Shown piece by piece: positions 1 through 11,568 of a stretch of DNA of 64,000 nt (its first letter is position 1; every line of letters begins with the position of its first letter). Origin of the DNA: Azorinus chamasolen (lineage: Eukaryota > Mollusca > Bivalvia > Cardiida > Solecurtidae); NCBI GenBank assembly GCA_963576725.1, contig OY755244.1, positions 30,818,006 through 30,882,005 of the forward strand, given 5' to 3'. The translations under genes were made by a program, and so were the position numbers. A model generated the notes under the pieces. The model did not search any database, was not told the origin of the DNA, and saw only the letters and a program-made list of their open reading frames with translations.

Positions 1-664
1 ATGTAAATATTCACAATTGACCTGCATATCATGTTTGGATTTTATGGTTATGCCAAGAAACATCACAGTGTACAAACACAGGTGAGGGTATCGAACTGAC
101 TGTGTGATGTATACAAAAGCACGCTGACCTGCTGAATTAAGTTTTAAAAAATAAATTACTGGCGGAAGGTGATTAGCCTTATTGTTTAATATGTATTGCA
201 TGCCATTTGTTTTTGAACATAAATAATGAGTCCCCTGGGACTCTTTTGTTTCAATATATGATTCCAATTTCGCACCTTCGCCTATTGGAGATGTCTAATC
301 TGGTCTACTGTTTGCTTATGGGGTTAAGCAGTTTCTCCTAAGACCAAAGCAGAAAGTCTTGTGTTCATAAAGGTCTGCTATTATAAAACAAATAATCCTG
401 ATCAGACACCCATCGAGTTACTTTGCGCCGTTTTGGGGTCTTAGTTGTTTGCATTATTCAAGTCAGGTCGTGCATCGCCAGAACTACCGATTAATGTTTT
501 TTTAGGTACTAACTGGCAAGGCAAACAGTATAGGCCCTACTCTTGTATGATGAGTCTAAATGGCAAGTCAAATAAATATGTATACAGACATGTGGTTTAA
601 AGAAATGAAAAAAAAAAAACACCTCATTGAATAGTATGAGTATTACCTATTCAAGAACGATACA
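1..664. other. Intergenic, no gene seen
   Basis: AT-rich sequence with no open frame that looks coding and no element I could delimit. A short A-rich run lies near 608-620. Confidence 0.5.
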
Positions 665-666
665 TA

Positions 667-1194
667 CAGCAAACCCGCTCTAATGCGACCACCATAAAGA
701 GGTCTAATGCTGGGCATTGAAGACAGGTGGTAGCTTTATAAGTGTACAAAAGTTATGCAGAAAGATTCAGCATGATATTTCTGCATTGCGTCCATCCTGC
801 ATTAAGCAAATACAGGCGACCTGCTTTTAAAGCCGCATGTGTTAAACCATAAAGTTTGTAGGTGGCGGTGGTCTAGTGGTAACGCGCTTGACTATCAGTC
901 CTGAGGTCCGGGGTTCAAATCCCGGTCTCTCCCGGAAATTTAAGAGACGCTTTTCCGTGTCTCCCACCCGCACATCCTCACCACCCAGGGGGTTAAAATG
1001 GGTACCTGTGAGGTACTGCGGCTGCATGATTGCGCCATATGTTAGCAGTGCTCAATATTGTAGGCCAATGACTCAATGACCAGGGGAGTAAATGTACAGT
1101 CGGCTGAGCGGTCACTCTGACTGAAAGTAGACTATAACTAGGTACTTTACTTTTTTTTACTTTATAAAGTGGTCGCATTAGAGGGGATTTAATG
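667..1194. mobile_element. MITE C2 split by a SINE
   Basis: Left end reads CAGCAAACCCGCTCTAATGC and right end GTGGTCGCATTAGAGGGGAT, matching the two C2 ends at 43531-43734. A TA lies outside each end. The middle is interrupted by a tRNA-like SINE from 861, so the SINE is younger than the MITE. Confidence 0.7.
861..1090 (+). mobile_element. tRNA-derived SINE
   Basis: The head (861-934) folds like a tRNA and carries a Pol III A box TGGTCTAGTGG at 869-879 and a B box GGTTCAAATCC at 912-922. A non-tRNA body follows (CTCACCACCCAGGGGGTTAA and onward). The right edge is uncertain because there is no second copy in the window. It is a SINE rather than a tRNA gene, because the body continues and the copy sits inside a transposon. 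Confidence 0.7.
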
Positions 1195-1412
1195 TAATGT
1201 AAATTTATATATAATATGCTTCTCAGCAATTTCAATTCGAGTTTTAATCCAGCGTTATATAAAAAAATTAATTCGATTTTAATCAAGTGTTAAATAAAAT
1301 TTTAAAGGCTTACAGCCAGGACGATGAGCTTTAATTAAAGTCCTAACGTGTGTAATGGTACAATCGCTTCGCATGTCACTCGCATCAAGTTGTAGATTAT
1401 TAAAACAAAATA

Positions 1413-1616
1413 CAGTAAAATCTCGATTATTCGAACACTAATATACGTATTATTATCGATCTTTAAGACAAGCGACAGCTTAATGCAAGGTGAAAGTCAT
1501 GCAGAAAACTCCTAGAGGAGCTTTCTGCATGACTTTCACCATGCATTAAGCAGTCACCTGCCTAAAAGGGTCTCAATTCTTCCATACAGAAAATTCGAAT
1601 AATCGAGATTTTACTG
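1413..1616. mobile_element. MITE C5, pogo-like ends
   Basis: Perfect 23-bp terminal inverted repeats begin CAGTAAAATCTCGATTATTC. A TA precedes the left end; the right flank is CA. The central hairpin around 1485-1550 has arms GTGAAAGTCATGCAGAAA and apex CTCCTAGAGGAG. Confidence 0.8.
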
Positions 1617-1703
1617 CATGTCTGCTCCAATATTGATCTTGTGGAATGTTTTGTTTTACTTCTTCCTATTCGATTAAGCTTTGAGAAACTATTGATCGAG
1701 TGT

Positions 1704-1767
1704 CAAACAGCATGGATCCAGATGAGATACCGAGTAACTCGGCGTCTCATCTGGATCCAAACTGTTA
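1704..1767. mobile_element. MITE D core hairpin
   Basis: Palindrome with arms GGATCCAGATGAGA and centre CGAGTAACTCGG. Outer element ends are not clear. Confidence 0.6.
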
Positions 1768-2162
1768 GCAAATTTTATCAAGTCTAGTGGCGGATACATG
1801 TAGCTGGATAAGTGTTTAAAAAGCTAATTAATCTTTGCCGTCTGACTGTGGTTTGACCCTAAGGTAAAACACATCATTCATCATTATGCTAATTCGGATT
1901 ATATAATATAATATCGGCAGAGGAAAAATTTAATTATAGGTGGATTAAATATTATGAAGATTTTTAATAGACGTCGAAGTGTTTTACATATGTATACACA
2001 CATAAAACATGGATATTAAATACAGTCTATCATGATGGCGGCTAATAGAGTTCTTAGCATAATTACTATGATTAGAATATGGTACATGTAATACATTGTA
2101 GGCAACTTCAATTTCCTTAGCGTGTTTTTATCCATTAGATCATTGACTTACATGTCATCAGC

Positions 2163-2300
2163 TACTATACACCCCCCCCCCCCCCGACTCCATTCAACTT
2201 CTATAAATATTTCCCCAGACCATAGAATTTACAGTGTCAAGCAGTTTGATACCCGATGAGATGCCGAGTGTTATCTGGGTCCAAACTATTTACAAATATT
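2163..2300. repeat. Poly-C tract and decayed D hairpin
   Basis: A run of Cs at about 2171-2185 is followed at 2236-2297 by a diverged D hairpin. Confidence 0.5.
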
Positions 2301-2481
2301 TACACACATTTTTTTCTCAGCGTACTAAAGGTTAAATAAAACGCTTCGGCATCTGTTAAAATTCTTCATAATATATTTTGCAATTTTCCCCTGCCGATTT
2401 TGTAGTAAGAAAATTAGTTTTTCAATATCAACGTTTATGCTCACGAGTAGGAATATCACGAGTATCTCTTGTCTAATTATA

Positions 2482-3324
2482 CAGGGTGTCCCAGTAAAAA
2501 TGCAACCCAAATTCAATTCCTTATTACTTAAATGTATCCAACCTATAGAAAAGTTTCATATACCAGGTTTCAGGCACAACAGTTGTTCACATATGTGTAA
2601 AATGACAGCTCAAATGCTTTCAGAGATTTTGAGATATTGCGTAAATTCTGAAGGCACCCTGTTTTCACTTTTCCCAGAAATTGGATTTTCGTCACACATT
2701 TACCCTGTTGACAATATATTTAGTTGATAACCAATATAACTCTTTGTGTACCCAGAATAATACTTACATGTATGCTAATGGCATTTGTCATACCCCAGTA
2801 TAAATCTTCCACTTATACGGTACTTTTAGTTATTAACGAATAATTCAGACTCGTACAATTTAATACTTTAATACTGTAATACTTTAAGTATTTCTGTGAT
2901 ACAAATTTATTTGGACGTCGGTTAATTATATGATATCACAATGAGTGGACTTATTAAGCTGTTATATTTTCTTTTAAATGTAATATTTTACAAGTGTTTT
3001 ACAGAACTGTACATTTGTTACAAGTTAATTTGTTTTAATAAACACTGGTGACACATTTTGCGATGAATAAATGAGATAAAATGTCAAGTTCTTTTCAAAT
3101 GTACTTATTACACCCATGATCCTATTTCTGGGAAAATTGAAAACAGGATGCCTGCAGTATTTATGCAATATTTACAAATCTATAAAAGCATTTAAGCTGT
3201 AATCTTACACAAATGTGAACCATTGTTGTACCTAAAAACTGGTATATAAAACCCTTCTATCGGTTGAATAGAATTAGAGTAATAGGGAATTGAAATTGGG
3301 TTGCATTTCTTCTGGGACACCCTG
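2482..3324. mobile_element. Non-autonomous transposon with ~205-bp TIRs
   Basis: Both ends read CAGGGTGTCCCAG and are flanked by TA. The left arm (about 2482-2690) matches the reverse complement of 3118-3324 with many substitutions, so the copy is old. No transposase frame lies between the arms. Ends of this form are common in Tc1/mariner-type elements; that class assignment is inference. Confidence 0.8.
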
Positions 3325-3329
3325 TATAG

Positions 3330-3688
3330 CGGACATTGCAATGAAAAGTGTTTCTCGTCTACAACGCACCGCGTTTTAGTGCCAATTTAAAATTCATGTA
3401 ATTAGTATTTGTGATGTCAGTATAATTTAACGTTTTACTCCACGAATATCTATGTAAGGTCGCATGGTAGCCAACAGCATAGACCCTTACAAACATTTGG
3501 ACCCGGATCACTTACCATTCTCATCATGACCAAACAGTTTGAGACTCGGTGTGGAAAAGAACAGGAGCAAACAATATATTGTCACGTTTGAAGTACATGT
3601 ATAAGACAATTAGATCAAATTGAAGACAAATATTACTTTGTGGCATGGTTTTTATAGACTGCAAATAAATGAAGATAGCTATAAATGT
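3330..3688. other. Intergenic, no gene seen
   Basis: A strongly decayed D-like hairpin may lie at 3485-3548. Nothing else is recognised. Confidence 0.4.
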
Positions 3689-3938
3689 TTAACCGTTTCC
3701 CTGGTATGTGTTTATTTCAACTTTCAATACCTATACTGACTATTCATGGACAAAATGTTATAATGAAATCTGAAAGGTGGAATAGTCTAGCCATTTTAGA
3801 AGTAAGGAAACAGATCCTTCAAATTCCATTAGCAAACAGAGCAGACCCTGATCAGACGGCTCCTCTAGGAGCAGGCTGATCTGGGTCTACTCTGATTGCA
3901 AACGTGTGAAAACACGTTTATATGAAGGAAATGGTTAA
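3689..3938 (-). mobile_element. MITE A2
   Basis: TTAA at 3689 and 3935. The left end is TTAACCGTTTCCCTGG and the right end TATGAAGGAAATGGTTAA. The hairpin is at about 3831-3900 with the right arm partly rearranged. Confidence 0.75.
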
Positions 3939-3988
3939 AACATGTTCAGGGTTGTAGATATGAAGCATGGTTATACAATCTACATGTA

Positions 3989-4189
3989 CAGTAAAACCTC
4001 TCTATAACGGCCACTAAATTGTGTTAATTAGGTATATTAGAGCAAGCGGATGCTTAAAGCAAGGTGAAAGTAAAACAGAACACTCCCATAGGAGCGTTCT
4101 GTTTTACTTTCACATTGCTTTAGCAGCCACCTGCCTTTAACACAAAATACTTGATGTAATTTAGTGGCCGTTATAGCGAGGTTTTACTG
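3989..4189. mobile_element. MITE C3
   Basis: The ends CAGTAAAACCTCTCTATAAC and GTTATAGCGAGGTTTTACTG are flanked by TA on both sides. The central hairpin reads GTGAAAGTAAAACAGAAC with apex CTCCCATAGGAG. A close relative lies at 63204-63398. Confidence 0.85.
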
Positions 4190-4430
4190 TATAACCCTTT
4201 CCCTGTTTAATATTCATGAAAGAAATAAAGATCATGAATATTTATTAGTGAATTTTTATAAAGGCGTATGTACACATGTGATTTTAGTATTTAGAAACTG
4301 TATACATGTAGTCAGATCTTTTATGATTTCATTAGCACACAGAGTAGATCCTGATCTCCCACAAGAGTAGTCTGATCTGGGTCTACTCAGTTGCAAAGGC
4401 GTGAAAAGGAAAAGGAGATGATTAAAGCAT
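4190..4430 (-). mobile_element. MITE A, abutting C3
   Basis: Starts with CCCTTTCCCTG directly after the C3 right flank; the core is near 4332-4397. The right end (AAAAGGAGATGATTAA) is diverged. Confidence 0.6.
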
Positions 4431-4669
4431 TGTTGACAATTCTCCGACAAAACATACCTTGCTGTAACTCATCAGAATCGTCTCGGAGAGTTGCAACAAG
4501 ATACGATTTTTCTGAGAAATAAGAGATTTTTCTATATTAGTAGACACTCCTGATAATAATATTTTCATTAATTCACCCCTCATATAACGTAAAAATAAGC
4601 CACAGTTTCAGTTTACATGATAAATCTAGATGTTATTTATAAATAGACGTGGTTTGTTAGGTGTCCTTT

Positions 4670-4793
4670 TAATAATTTACACGTACTATAGAAGCTGTCT
4701 GATCAGTGTTTGATCTGGTTGCTTATGGAACAATATAGATATGATTCTACAGTTTCTGCTTTTAGCCAAAAACTCATGTGTTGATATATCATT
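4670..4793 (+). mobile_element. MITE A right-half fragment
   Basis: Carries only the right hairpin arm (CTGTCTGATCAGTG) and the following ATAGATATGATTCTACAG block typical of A. Confidence 0.5.
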
Positions 4794-5006
4794 TTAAACG
4801 CTGCCAGTGCGCATCTGTGATTACATATGCAAACAGTTTGGATCCAGATGAGACGACGAGTTACTCGGTGTCTCATCAGGATCCAAACTGTTTGTTACTG
4901 TTTCTATGTTTTTTAAACAAAAATGAAGAAAAATTAAAAAAAAAATGAAATTGTGTAGCAGACGACAAAGTTAGCAGACGACAGAATTTTGCAGCGAAAG
5001 GGTTAA
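4794..5006. mobile_element. MITE D
   Basis: TTAA at both ends; the right end is CAGCGAAAGGGTTAA. Core palindrome at about 4831-4893 with arms AGTTTGGATCCAGATGAGAC. The same architecture occurs at 26804-27004 and, inverted, at 13898-14077. Confidence 0.8.
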
Positions 5007-5199
5007 GTACATGTGTTCTTAATAATTTGCTAATAGTGTGAAAAAGGTTCAGCCATTCTTGTTCATATTTCCCATGAGAAGACCTGTAAGACGCATATCG
5101 TACAAAGAAGTTCTAGCATGAATATGTATTTCAGCAAGTATGTCATAATTTTAGCATATTACAATTTCTGTTCTGCATACTGAGAAATAACAGTTTGCC

Positions 5200-5440
5200 T
5201 GATAGAAGCGCCCTTTTGACGCCTAAAGTTGCAAACAGAGTAGACACATGTCAGACAGCTCCAACAGTAACCGTCTGATTAGGATCTTCTCTGCATGCTT
5301 ATGAATTAATATAGATCTGACTCCATGGTGTCTCCCATGGTCCAACATTCACTTGTTCACAATACCATTAGAATAATTCAGTCCATTGGTATTCATGAAG
5401 CCACTATTTCTCACATGAATAGCCATTCAGTACTGGGATT
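5200..5440 (+). mobile_element. MITE A, diverged
   Basis: Core at 5232-5302, the ATAGATCTGACTC block, and a right end with TTTCTCACATGAATA. Termini are decayed. Confidence 0.5.
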
Positions 5441-5559
5441 AATCACTTGATTTCGCTGCTGTGTAATCCAGTCCATCTTATTGTCAAGCATGTAAATATT
5501 CACCACCAAGCTGTTTTATATAATTGATCGTATATTCATTTCCAACATATTTTGTTAGG

Positions 5560-5765
5560 GGGATTTAGCAATATAACCAATTTCCTCATATTGAATCCTT
5601 TGACGCGTCTGTAAAGCCACTGTTTAAAACTAAAACCCACAAAAACATTGTGATAAATAGAGCATTTGCCCCATGGAGCATGGGTCCACGCTTTATTGTT
5701 TATCACAATGGTTTCAGAACTACACAATTCTAAATATTCTTTTTTTTGCTAGTAAATGTAATAAT
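5560..5765. mobile_element. MITE B, diverged
   Basis: Contains CATTGTGATAAATAGAGC and TTTATCACAATGGTTTCAG around a rearranged apex at about 5650-5722. TTAA ends are lost. Confidence 0.6.
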
Positions 5766-6169
5766 TCTTAGATTTTATTTCAAAGGTAACAATTCCGTTT
5801 TAAGCAAGTGTAAAATGGCCTACTAACATGTAGCAGGTAAGCAGTGTAAACCAAGAAGCGGATTATATATTGTACTGGTAGAATGCTCATGTTATCATAA
5901 ATGAAAATAATATGAATCAAACATAATAATTCAAAAGTGAATAACCTAAATGGAACTGTCATGGTAATAAGACAAATGTAAACATGTTAGTTTAGATGTT
6001 TTCAAATCGAGAGAATTTGTAATTGAATAATTTCCAATCAGAAGCCTACTATGTCTGGAAACGTCAGTACTGAAGTAAACAGTGTTAAACATACATTCCA
6101 GATTGTTTGTAGTCGTAATTTGCATGTTTAGTGAAATCAATTATATAATAAGCAGGGAATATGAAACCC
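5766..6169. other. Intergenic, no gene seen
   Basis: AT-rich sequence with only short chance open frames and no recognised repeat. Confidence 0.4.
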
Positions 6170-6970
6170 TATATGGCTCACCTGAGCCTTAAGAAATATT
6201 GGATATTTGTTTATAGGTGTGGTGGTGTAAGAGAATTTATTCTTTAAATTACCAGATGTATATGTTTCTGATGTCTTCAAATATTTTTTGTATGCCTATG
6301 CTAAATATATGACTCCTTGGGCAGGATCAACTCAAATGACCCCAGGGATGTACATGTATATGTACATGTACTTTGAATAAACTTTGTACAGAACCACTAG
6401 ATGACGCAACATGCGAAATATCAAAACTGCAGGCCGATAGATTTGAAGATTTCGAATGTAAATGTGAAGTATGTGACCCTTGTTGTCGTACAATTATGAT
6501 CCATTCATAAAGAATCTCACCTGAAAATAGTACGCGACACTCCGCCGTCGTACAATTATGATCCATTCATAAAGAATCTGACCTGAAAATAGTACGCGAC
6601 ACTCCGCCGTCGTACAATTATGATCTATTCATAAAGAATCTGACCTGAAAATAGTACGCGACACTCCGCCTTCCCACGGTGCATCTATATAATAAGTTTG
6701 GTATTTCCATCTGCAGTGGTATTATAGGAGATATGATATGGGCAACCATTTGTCGAAAATAAAGGTCAAAGGTCAAGGTCACACAGACCTAAAATAGTAT
6801 ACAACACTGCGCCTTCTCAAGATACATAATCACATCAAGTTTGGTATCCCAGATTAAGAAGTACGTGTCATATGCTTCCCGGACGGACGCACGAACATAC
6901 GGGCGCACCAAGGGACAGTATGATTACTATACGCCTCACCAAAGTCTAGCTTTGGGGCATACAATGTTGA
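6170..6970. repeat. Composite bivalve-type repeat
   Basis: Begins near TATGGCTCACCTGAGCC and ends near CTAGCTTTGGGGCATA. It holds a 62-bp unit repeated three times at 6485-6671 (GTCGTACAATTATGAT ... ACACTCCGCC) and one AAAGGTCAAAGGTCAAGGTC segment at 6766-6785, related to the array at 58.6-60 kb. The family is recalled from bivalve genomes, not checked. Confidence 0.6.
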
Positions 6971-7607
6971 AATGTTTACATTTGAAAAGCATATACAGGA
7001 AACCCTTCCTTAACTGAAATGAAAACTAAGACTGAAGTCAAAATTAGACAGATAGTGGAGTAATGCTGGAAAAAGTGTTGCCCAAAACTCAGGACTACAT
7101 GAGCTTTTTGTAACGTCATGTCCTGCATTATGGTTCCGGCCAAAATATCTGAATGTCTTGGCCGTGTTTGCATTTTTATAATGTAAAGATACTTTGTAAT
7201 AAATAGTATGTGTTACTTTGTAATAAATAATGTGTGTTCAACTACTTACCAAGAACAGGTGACAGTTATTCAGTTGTTGTTGACGTCATTTCATCAGCCA
7301 TTTGTGTAAGTGTGGAATACACACGGGGCGACGTATGGATTTAATACGTCTGGATTTTTAATAAATGGATTTAAAACAAAAGCACGTAAAGTAAACAAAC
7401 AAGAAAAGAAGAAAGAAAAATGACATACGAAAAGAAAAAATGTTTTAGTTTCTACCAAGAACTCATGTTGCCTAAGCCAACGTGTTACCTTACACCACAT
7501 CGCCTAATCATTTTGCAGAAATCAGTTATACTTAATTCACTAGCATTGGCAGGAAATACCAACAGAAGGGTAAACTCGACAGGACTCAAATGTTTGTTTC
7601 TGTAATA
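6971..7607. other. Intergenic, no gene seen
   Basis: A TTACTTTGTAATAAATA motif is duplicated near 7188-7230. Nothing else is recognised. Confidence 0.4.
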
Positions 7608-7811
7608 CAGTAAAACCTCTCTGAACCGGACGTTGAATTTGGTATAAATATCGATCTTGGAGACAGGTGGTAGCTTAATGCAGGGTGAAAGTCATGCAGA
7701 AAGCTCCTCTAGGAGCTTTCTGCATGACTTTCACCCTGCATTAAGCAGACACCTGCCTAAACGTATCTAAATTATTCTCTACTAGAATTCCGGTTTAGAG
7801 AGGTTTTACTG
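7608..7811. mobile_element. MITE C1, intact
   Basis: The ends CAGTAAAACCTCTCTGAACC and CGGTTTAGAGAGGTTTTACTG are flanked by TA. The central perfect hairpin (7672-7746) has arms GGTGAAAGTCATGCAGAAAG and apex CTCCTCTAGGAG. This is the best C1 copy in the window. Confidence 0.9.
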
Positions 7812-8636
7812 TACACGTTTAAATACTTATCGAAATCAAGTAAACGCAATAAAAAACATACTTTCAAGACATATGATTGAAATTATATAGTACAATATTT
7901 GCTTTTAATTCATATAAACATGTTGCATTCCTTTTCAATAATGGAAATAATCTCCATTCGATTAAGGAAAAAACGCTTTCAAATACAGAAACGAGAACTC
8001 TTTAATAAATGTGTGCATACTAAACCAGCATACGGCGTTAAAACAGTAATAAATGGAGACCCGTAATAAATATTGAAACAAAATCATAAGTTTCGTGAAT
8101 TTTAAAATAAATGAGCTAACGAACAAAAGTTGTAGCAGTCGGCATTTATAGAAATACAGGGCCGCAGTAAATCATGCGCAAAATTCAAAGCCGTATGAAG
8201 ATAACAAAAAATAGCAAACAAATTAACAACCAATACCAATGTATAAAAGGCAGATAAATGATTGCGCAGCCAAGCACAGCTGTGTTATTATCACTGCGGT
8301 TATAGTGCGTCGATCACGAGCCATTTAACTACATTTTTTTGTATTTCCTTTCACTTTCGTCAAAACTGACTATTTAATTATAATATGGAAAAATAGTCAA
8401 ACAGGGAAAGCCACATACGAAATGACACCGCACCAAACACCATCAAACAAGAAACGGTATAGCCACAAGACAAAACATAACAGGACGCATATCAAGACGA
8501 AAAACATTAAACATTAAGCATATTAAACAACAAAGTTGACCATAGGCTGAAAGCAGGAGTACCGCCTTGGAACGGTCAGTAACTAAAATCAGCTACTGGG
8601 GGACTTAAAAAGCCTGGTTTACCTTTCTAGCTTCTG
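7812..8636. other. Intergenic, no gene seen
   Basis: AT-rich, apparently low-copy sequence. No coding potential or structured element is seen. Confidence 0.4.
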
Positions 8637-9060
8637 TTCTGTTCCATTCTGGAATTTGTCCGGGTGATATATCTTTAACCCCTTTGGTGGATGCATCTTG
8701 GAAATACAGAGTGCCACATACTACTTTGGTGTCTCTATGACTTCTACCCTGGCCTTGACCTCAATTTTAATAAAAGTCTGTCAAGAAATTTGGCTGGAGA
8801 TTATCTCTTAAATCGTTCGGTTTAGGGTTTCCAATTTTATTGTTTATATGCATTTTCAGAAAACCGAGAGTCTCGTACTACTTTCGTGTCTCTGTGTCCT
8901 TTACCCTGACCGTTGCCTCAATTTAGGTAAACGTCTGTCAGCAAAGTTTGTCTGGATTATATCTCCTCAACCACTTGGGTGACGGGTTCCAACTTTCTTG
9001 TGTGGATGCATCTGAGGAAGACAGAGTGGCACATACTGTTTTGATGTCTCTATGACTGAC
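8637..9060. repeat. Degenerate ~157-bp tandem repeat
   Basis: The landmark TGTCTCTATGAC recurs at about 8731, 8888 (as TGTCTCTGTGTC) and 9044, with matching CTTTACCCTGACC and TCTGTCAGCAAA stretches between. Roughly two and a half diverged units. Confidence 0.6.
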
Positions 9061-9456
9061 TCACTCACCCAACAAGGTGGAAAGATGACACCACTTTCAT
9101 GCGGATTTCTCACACCATCACCTCTTGCAGTGGAAGCAGATTCCAAGGTAAACTAGAATATCATCCTTGCAACACTCAGATATATTAATAAGTATGAATG
9201 ATCTTTGTTTGTACACCATTGCAGAGATCCCTCAGGTTCCTACATTATAAGTATCTATTTAGAAGGCACCTTGGACATTTATCTAATTTTTTAACTTTAA
9301 AATGTTGGAACGTGTTTCAATAGTGTCGACTGTAACAATGCTAAGAGCAGTTACCGAGGGACAATGGATTGCTTGATTGTACTTGCTTGTTGATATTCAT
9401 GATGCCAGCATTTCTTACATGAATGGTCATGGAATAAAATATTAACCTACTAATAG

Positions 9457-9804
9457 TTAACCCTTCCCCTGTTTCTATGTTTATTCGAAATGTCCATACC
9501 TACTGAATATTCATGGACAATATAGTTATAATAAGATATGGAAGGCAGAATATTGTAGCCATTTTAGAAAGTAAAGAAACAGATATATCAAATTCCAATA
9601 GCAGACAGAGCAGACCCTAACCCAGAGCAGACCCTAACCCAGAGCAGACCCTAACTCAGAGCAGACCCTAACCCAGAGCAGACCCTAACCCAGAGCAGAC
9701 CCTAACCCAGTAAAGCGGACGTTCAAGGCAGTATTAAGCAGCCACTTGCCTAAAAGTAACTAAATTCTCCTCTACTAGAATTCCGACTTAGAGGGGTTTT
9801 ACTG
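9457..9804. mobile_element. A2 left half joined to C1 right half
   Basis: 9457-9605 is the left part of A2 up to the hairpin arm. It runs into the 17-bp array at 9606-9710 and then the right half of a C1 (CACTTGCCTAAAAG ... TTAGAGGGGTTTTACTG). Both hairpins have lost one arm. Confidence 0.7.
9606..9710. repeat. 17-bp tandem array, six copies
   Basis: The unit CAGAGCAGACCCTAACC is repeated six times with almost no divergence. The first part of the unit equals the A hairpin arm (GAGCAGACCCT), so it looks like local amplification of a transposon arm. Confidence 0.9.
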
Positions 9805-9939
9805 TAACAGTATGCTAGATTATCAGGATCTAGACTGTTTGACATTCTGTTTATATTCTGTATGAATTTGAATATACATGTACAACATTGTGCTTTTGAA
9901 AATGAAGTGAATGAATAGTTGCGCCATCAGTAATTGCTG

Positions 9940-10310
9940 AGCAAGCTAAACTATGCGAACAAAATAGACCCATATCAGAAAGCTCTATAAAAGTCATCTG
10001 ATCAGGGTCTGCTCTGTTTGCTTGTGAAAAAAGCAATACATGTCTACAGTTTCTGCTACAGTATAATTGCCTTGTTTGTGATATGGACGCTCTTTCACTC
10101 ATTTGCAAACAGAGTAGACCAATTCCAGCCAGCTCCTATAAGAGTCATATGATCAGGGTCTAATCAGCCAATGACATGATATAGATCTGATTCTATCGTT
10201 TTTGTCAAAGAAAAACATTCCCTTGGAATGTTTACGTTAGGAAAATTTAGCTAATAAATATTTATGATGTAATTATTTATTATATAAATATTGAACAGGG
10301 AAAGTGTTAA
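9940..10310 (+). mobile_element. Two adjacent MITE A copies
   Basis: A fragment at about 9950-10065 (core with AGGGTCTGCTCTGTTTGC) is followed by a longer copy from about 10085 ending GAACAGGGAAAGTGTTAA at 10310. Confidence 0.6.
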
Positions 10311-10474
10311 ACGGATCAACCTCATCACCCCTGATAAGGGCATGCAACAATGCCCAAGGAACACATCCTTCGTCGTCAAGGTAACACATAGAAACATAAT
10401 CTTATCATGTTATAAAGATGTGTCTGCGGAAACCCTGAAATACTGCAAAGTTTACTTACATTCAAATTATTCAA

Positions 10475-11508
10475 ACATTTGAGAAGCTAGTAACGGGTGT
10501 CAGATAGTTTAGATCTTATTAGCTAACCCCTTGTCTCATTCATTTGAGAAGCTAGTAACGGGTATCAGATAGTTTAGATCCATTAACTAACTCGTTGTCT
10601 CATATATTTGAGAAGCTAGTAACGGATGTCAGATAGTTTAGATCCTAATAACTAACCCGTTGTCTCATACATTTGAGAAGCTAGTAACGGGTATCAGATA
10701 ATTTAGATCCAATAACTAACCCGTTGTCTCATACATTTGAGAAGCTAGTAACGGGTGTCAGATAGTTTAGATCCTAATAACTAACTCGTTGTCTCATACA
10801 TTTGAGAAGCTAGTAACGGGTGTCAGATAGTTTAGATCCTAATAACTAACCCGTTGTCTCATACATTTTTGAAGTTAGTAACGGGTATCTAATAGTTTAG
10901 ATCCAATAACTAACCCGTTGTCTCATACATTTGAGAAGCTAGTAACGGGTGTCAGATAGTTTAGATCCATTAACTAACTCGTTGTCTCATACATTTGAGA
11001 AGCTAGTAACGGGTGTCAGATAGTTTAGATCCTAAAAACTGTTGTCTCATACATTTGAGAAACTAGTAACAGGTGTCAGATAGTTTAAATCCTAATAACT
11101 AACTCGTTGTCTCATACATTTGAGAAGCTAGTAACGGGTGTCAGATAGTTTAAATCCTAATAACTAACTCGTTGTCTCATACATTTAAGAAGCTAGTAAC
11201 GGGTGTCAGATAGTTTAAATCCTAATAATTAACTCGCTGTCTCATACATTTGAGAAGCTAGTAACGGGTATCAGATAGTTTAGGTCCAATAACTAACCCG
11301 TTGTCTCATACATTTGAGAAGCTAGTAACGGGTGTCAGATACTTTAGATCCTAATAACTAACCCGTTGTCTCATACATTTGAAAAGCTAGTAACGGGTAT
11401 CAGATAGTTTAGATCCATTAACTAACTCGTTGTCTCATACATTTGAGAAGCTAGTAACGGGTGTCAGATAGTTTAAATCCTAATAACTAACCCGTTGTCT
11501 CATCTACA
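10475..11508. repeat. 64-65-bp satellite-like array, 16 copies
   Basis: The unit starts TTTGAGAAGCTAGTAACGGG and ends TAACCCGTTGTCTCATACA. Starts of the GAGAAGCTAG landmark fall near 10481, 10545, 10610, 10675, 10739, 10804 and so on to 11445. Each unit contains an imperfect dyad (TAACGGGT ... AACCCGTT). Two alternating variants (GGGTGTCAG/GGGTATCAG) are visible. Confidence 0.95.
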
Positions 11509-11568
11509 TTTACGTTGGTTGCAAATGGAGCCAGGTCGCGCTACCAAGCATAAAGGTTAACCAGCTAC

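Noticed and set aside
861..934. tRNA gene
   Set aside because: A tRNA-like head with A and B boxes but a long non-tRNA body inserted in a MITE; a SINE explains it.
9606..9710. Interstitial telomere repeat
   Set aside because: The unit is 17 bp and mostly MITE arm sequence; CCCTAACC appears only once per unit.
9851..10108. 85-residue minus-strand open frame, and similar frames over other MITE copies (for example 4256-4450, 16715-16963, 60972-61193)
   Set aside because: They run through A-type hairpins; similar peptides recur only because the DNA repeats.
10475..11508. CRISPR-like regular spacing
   Set aside because: Whole units repeat with no unique spacers, in a eukaryotic genome; it is a satellite.
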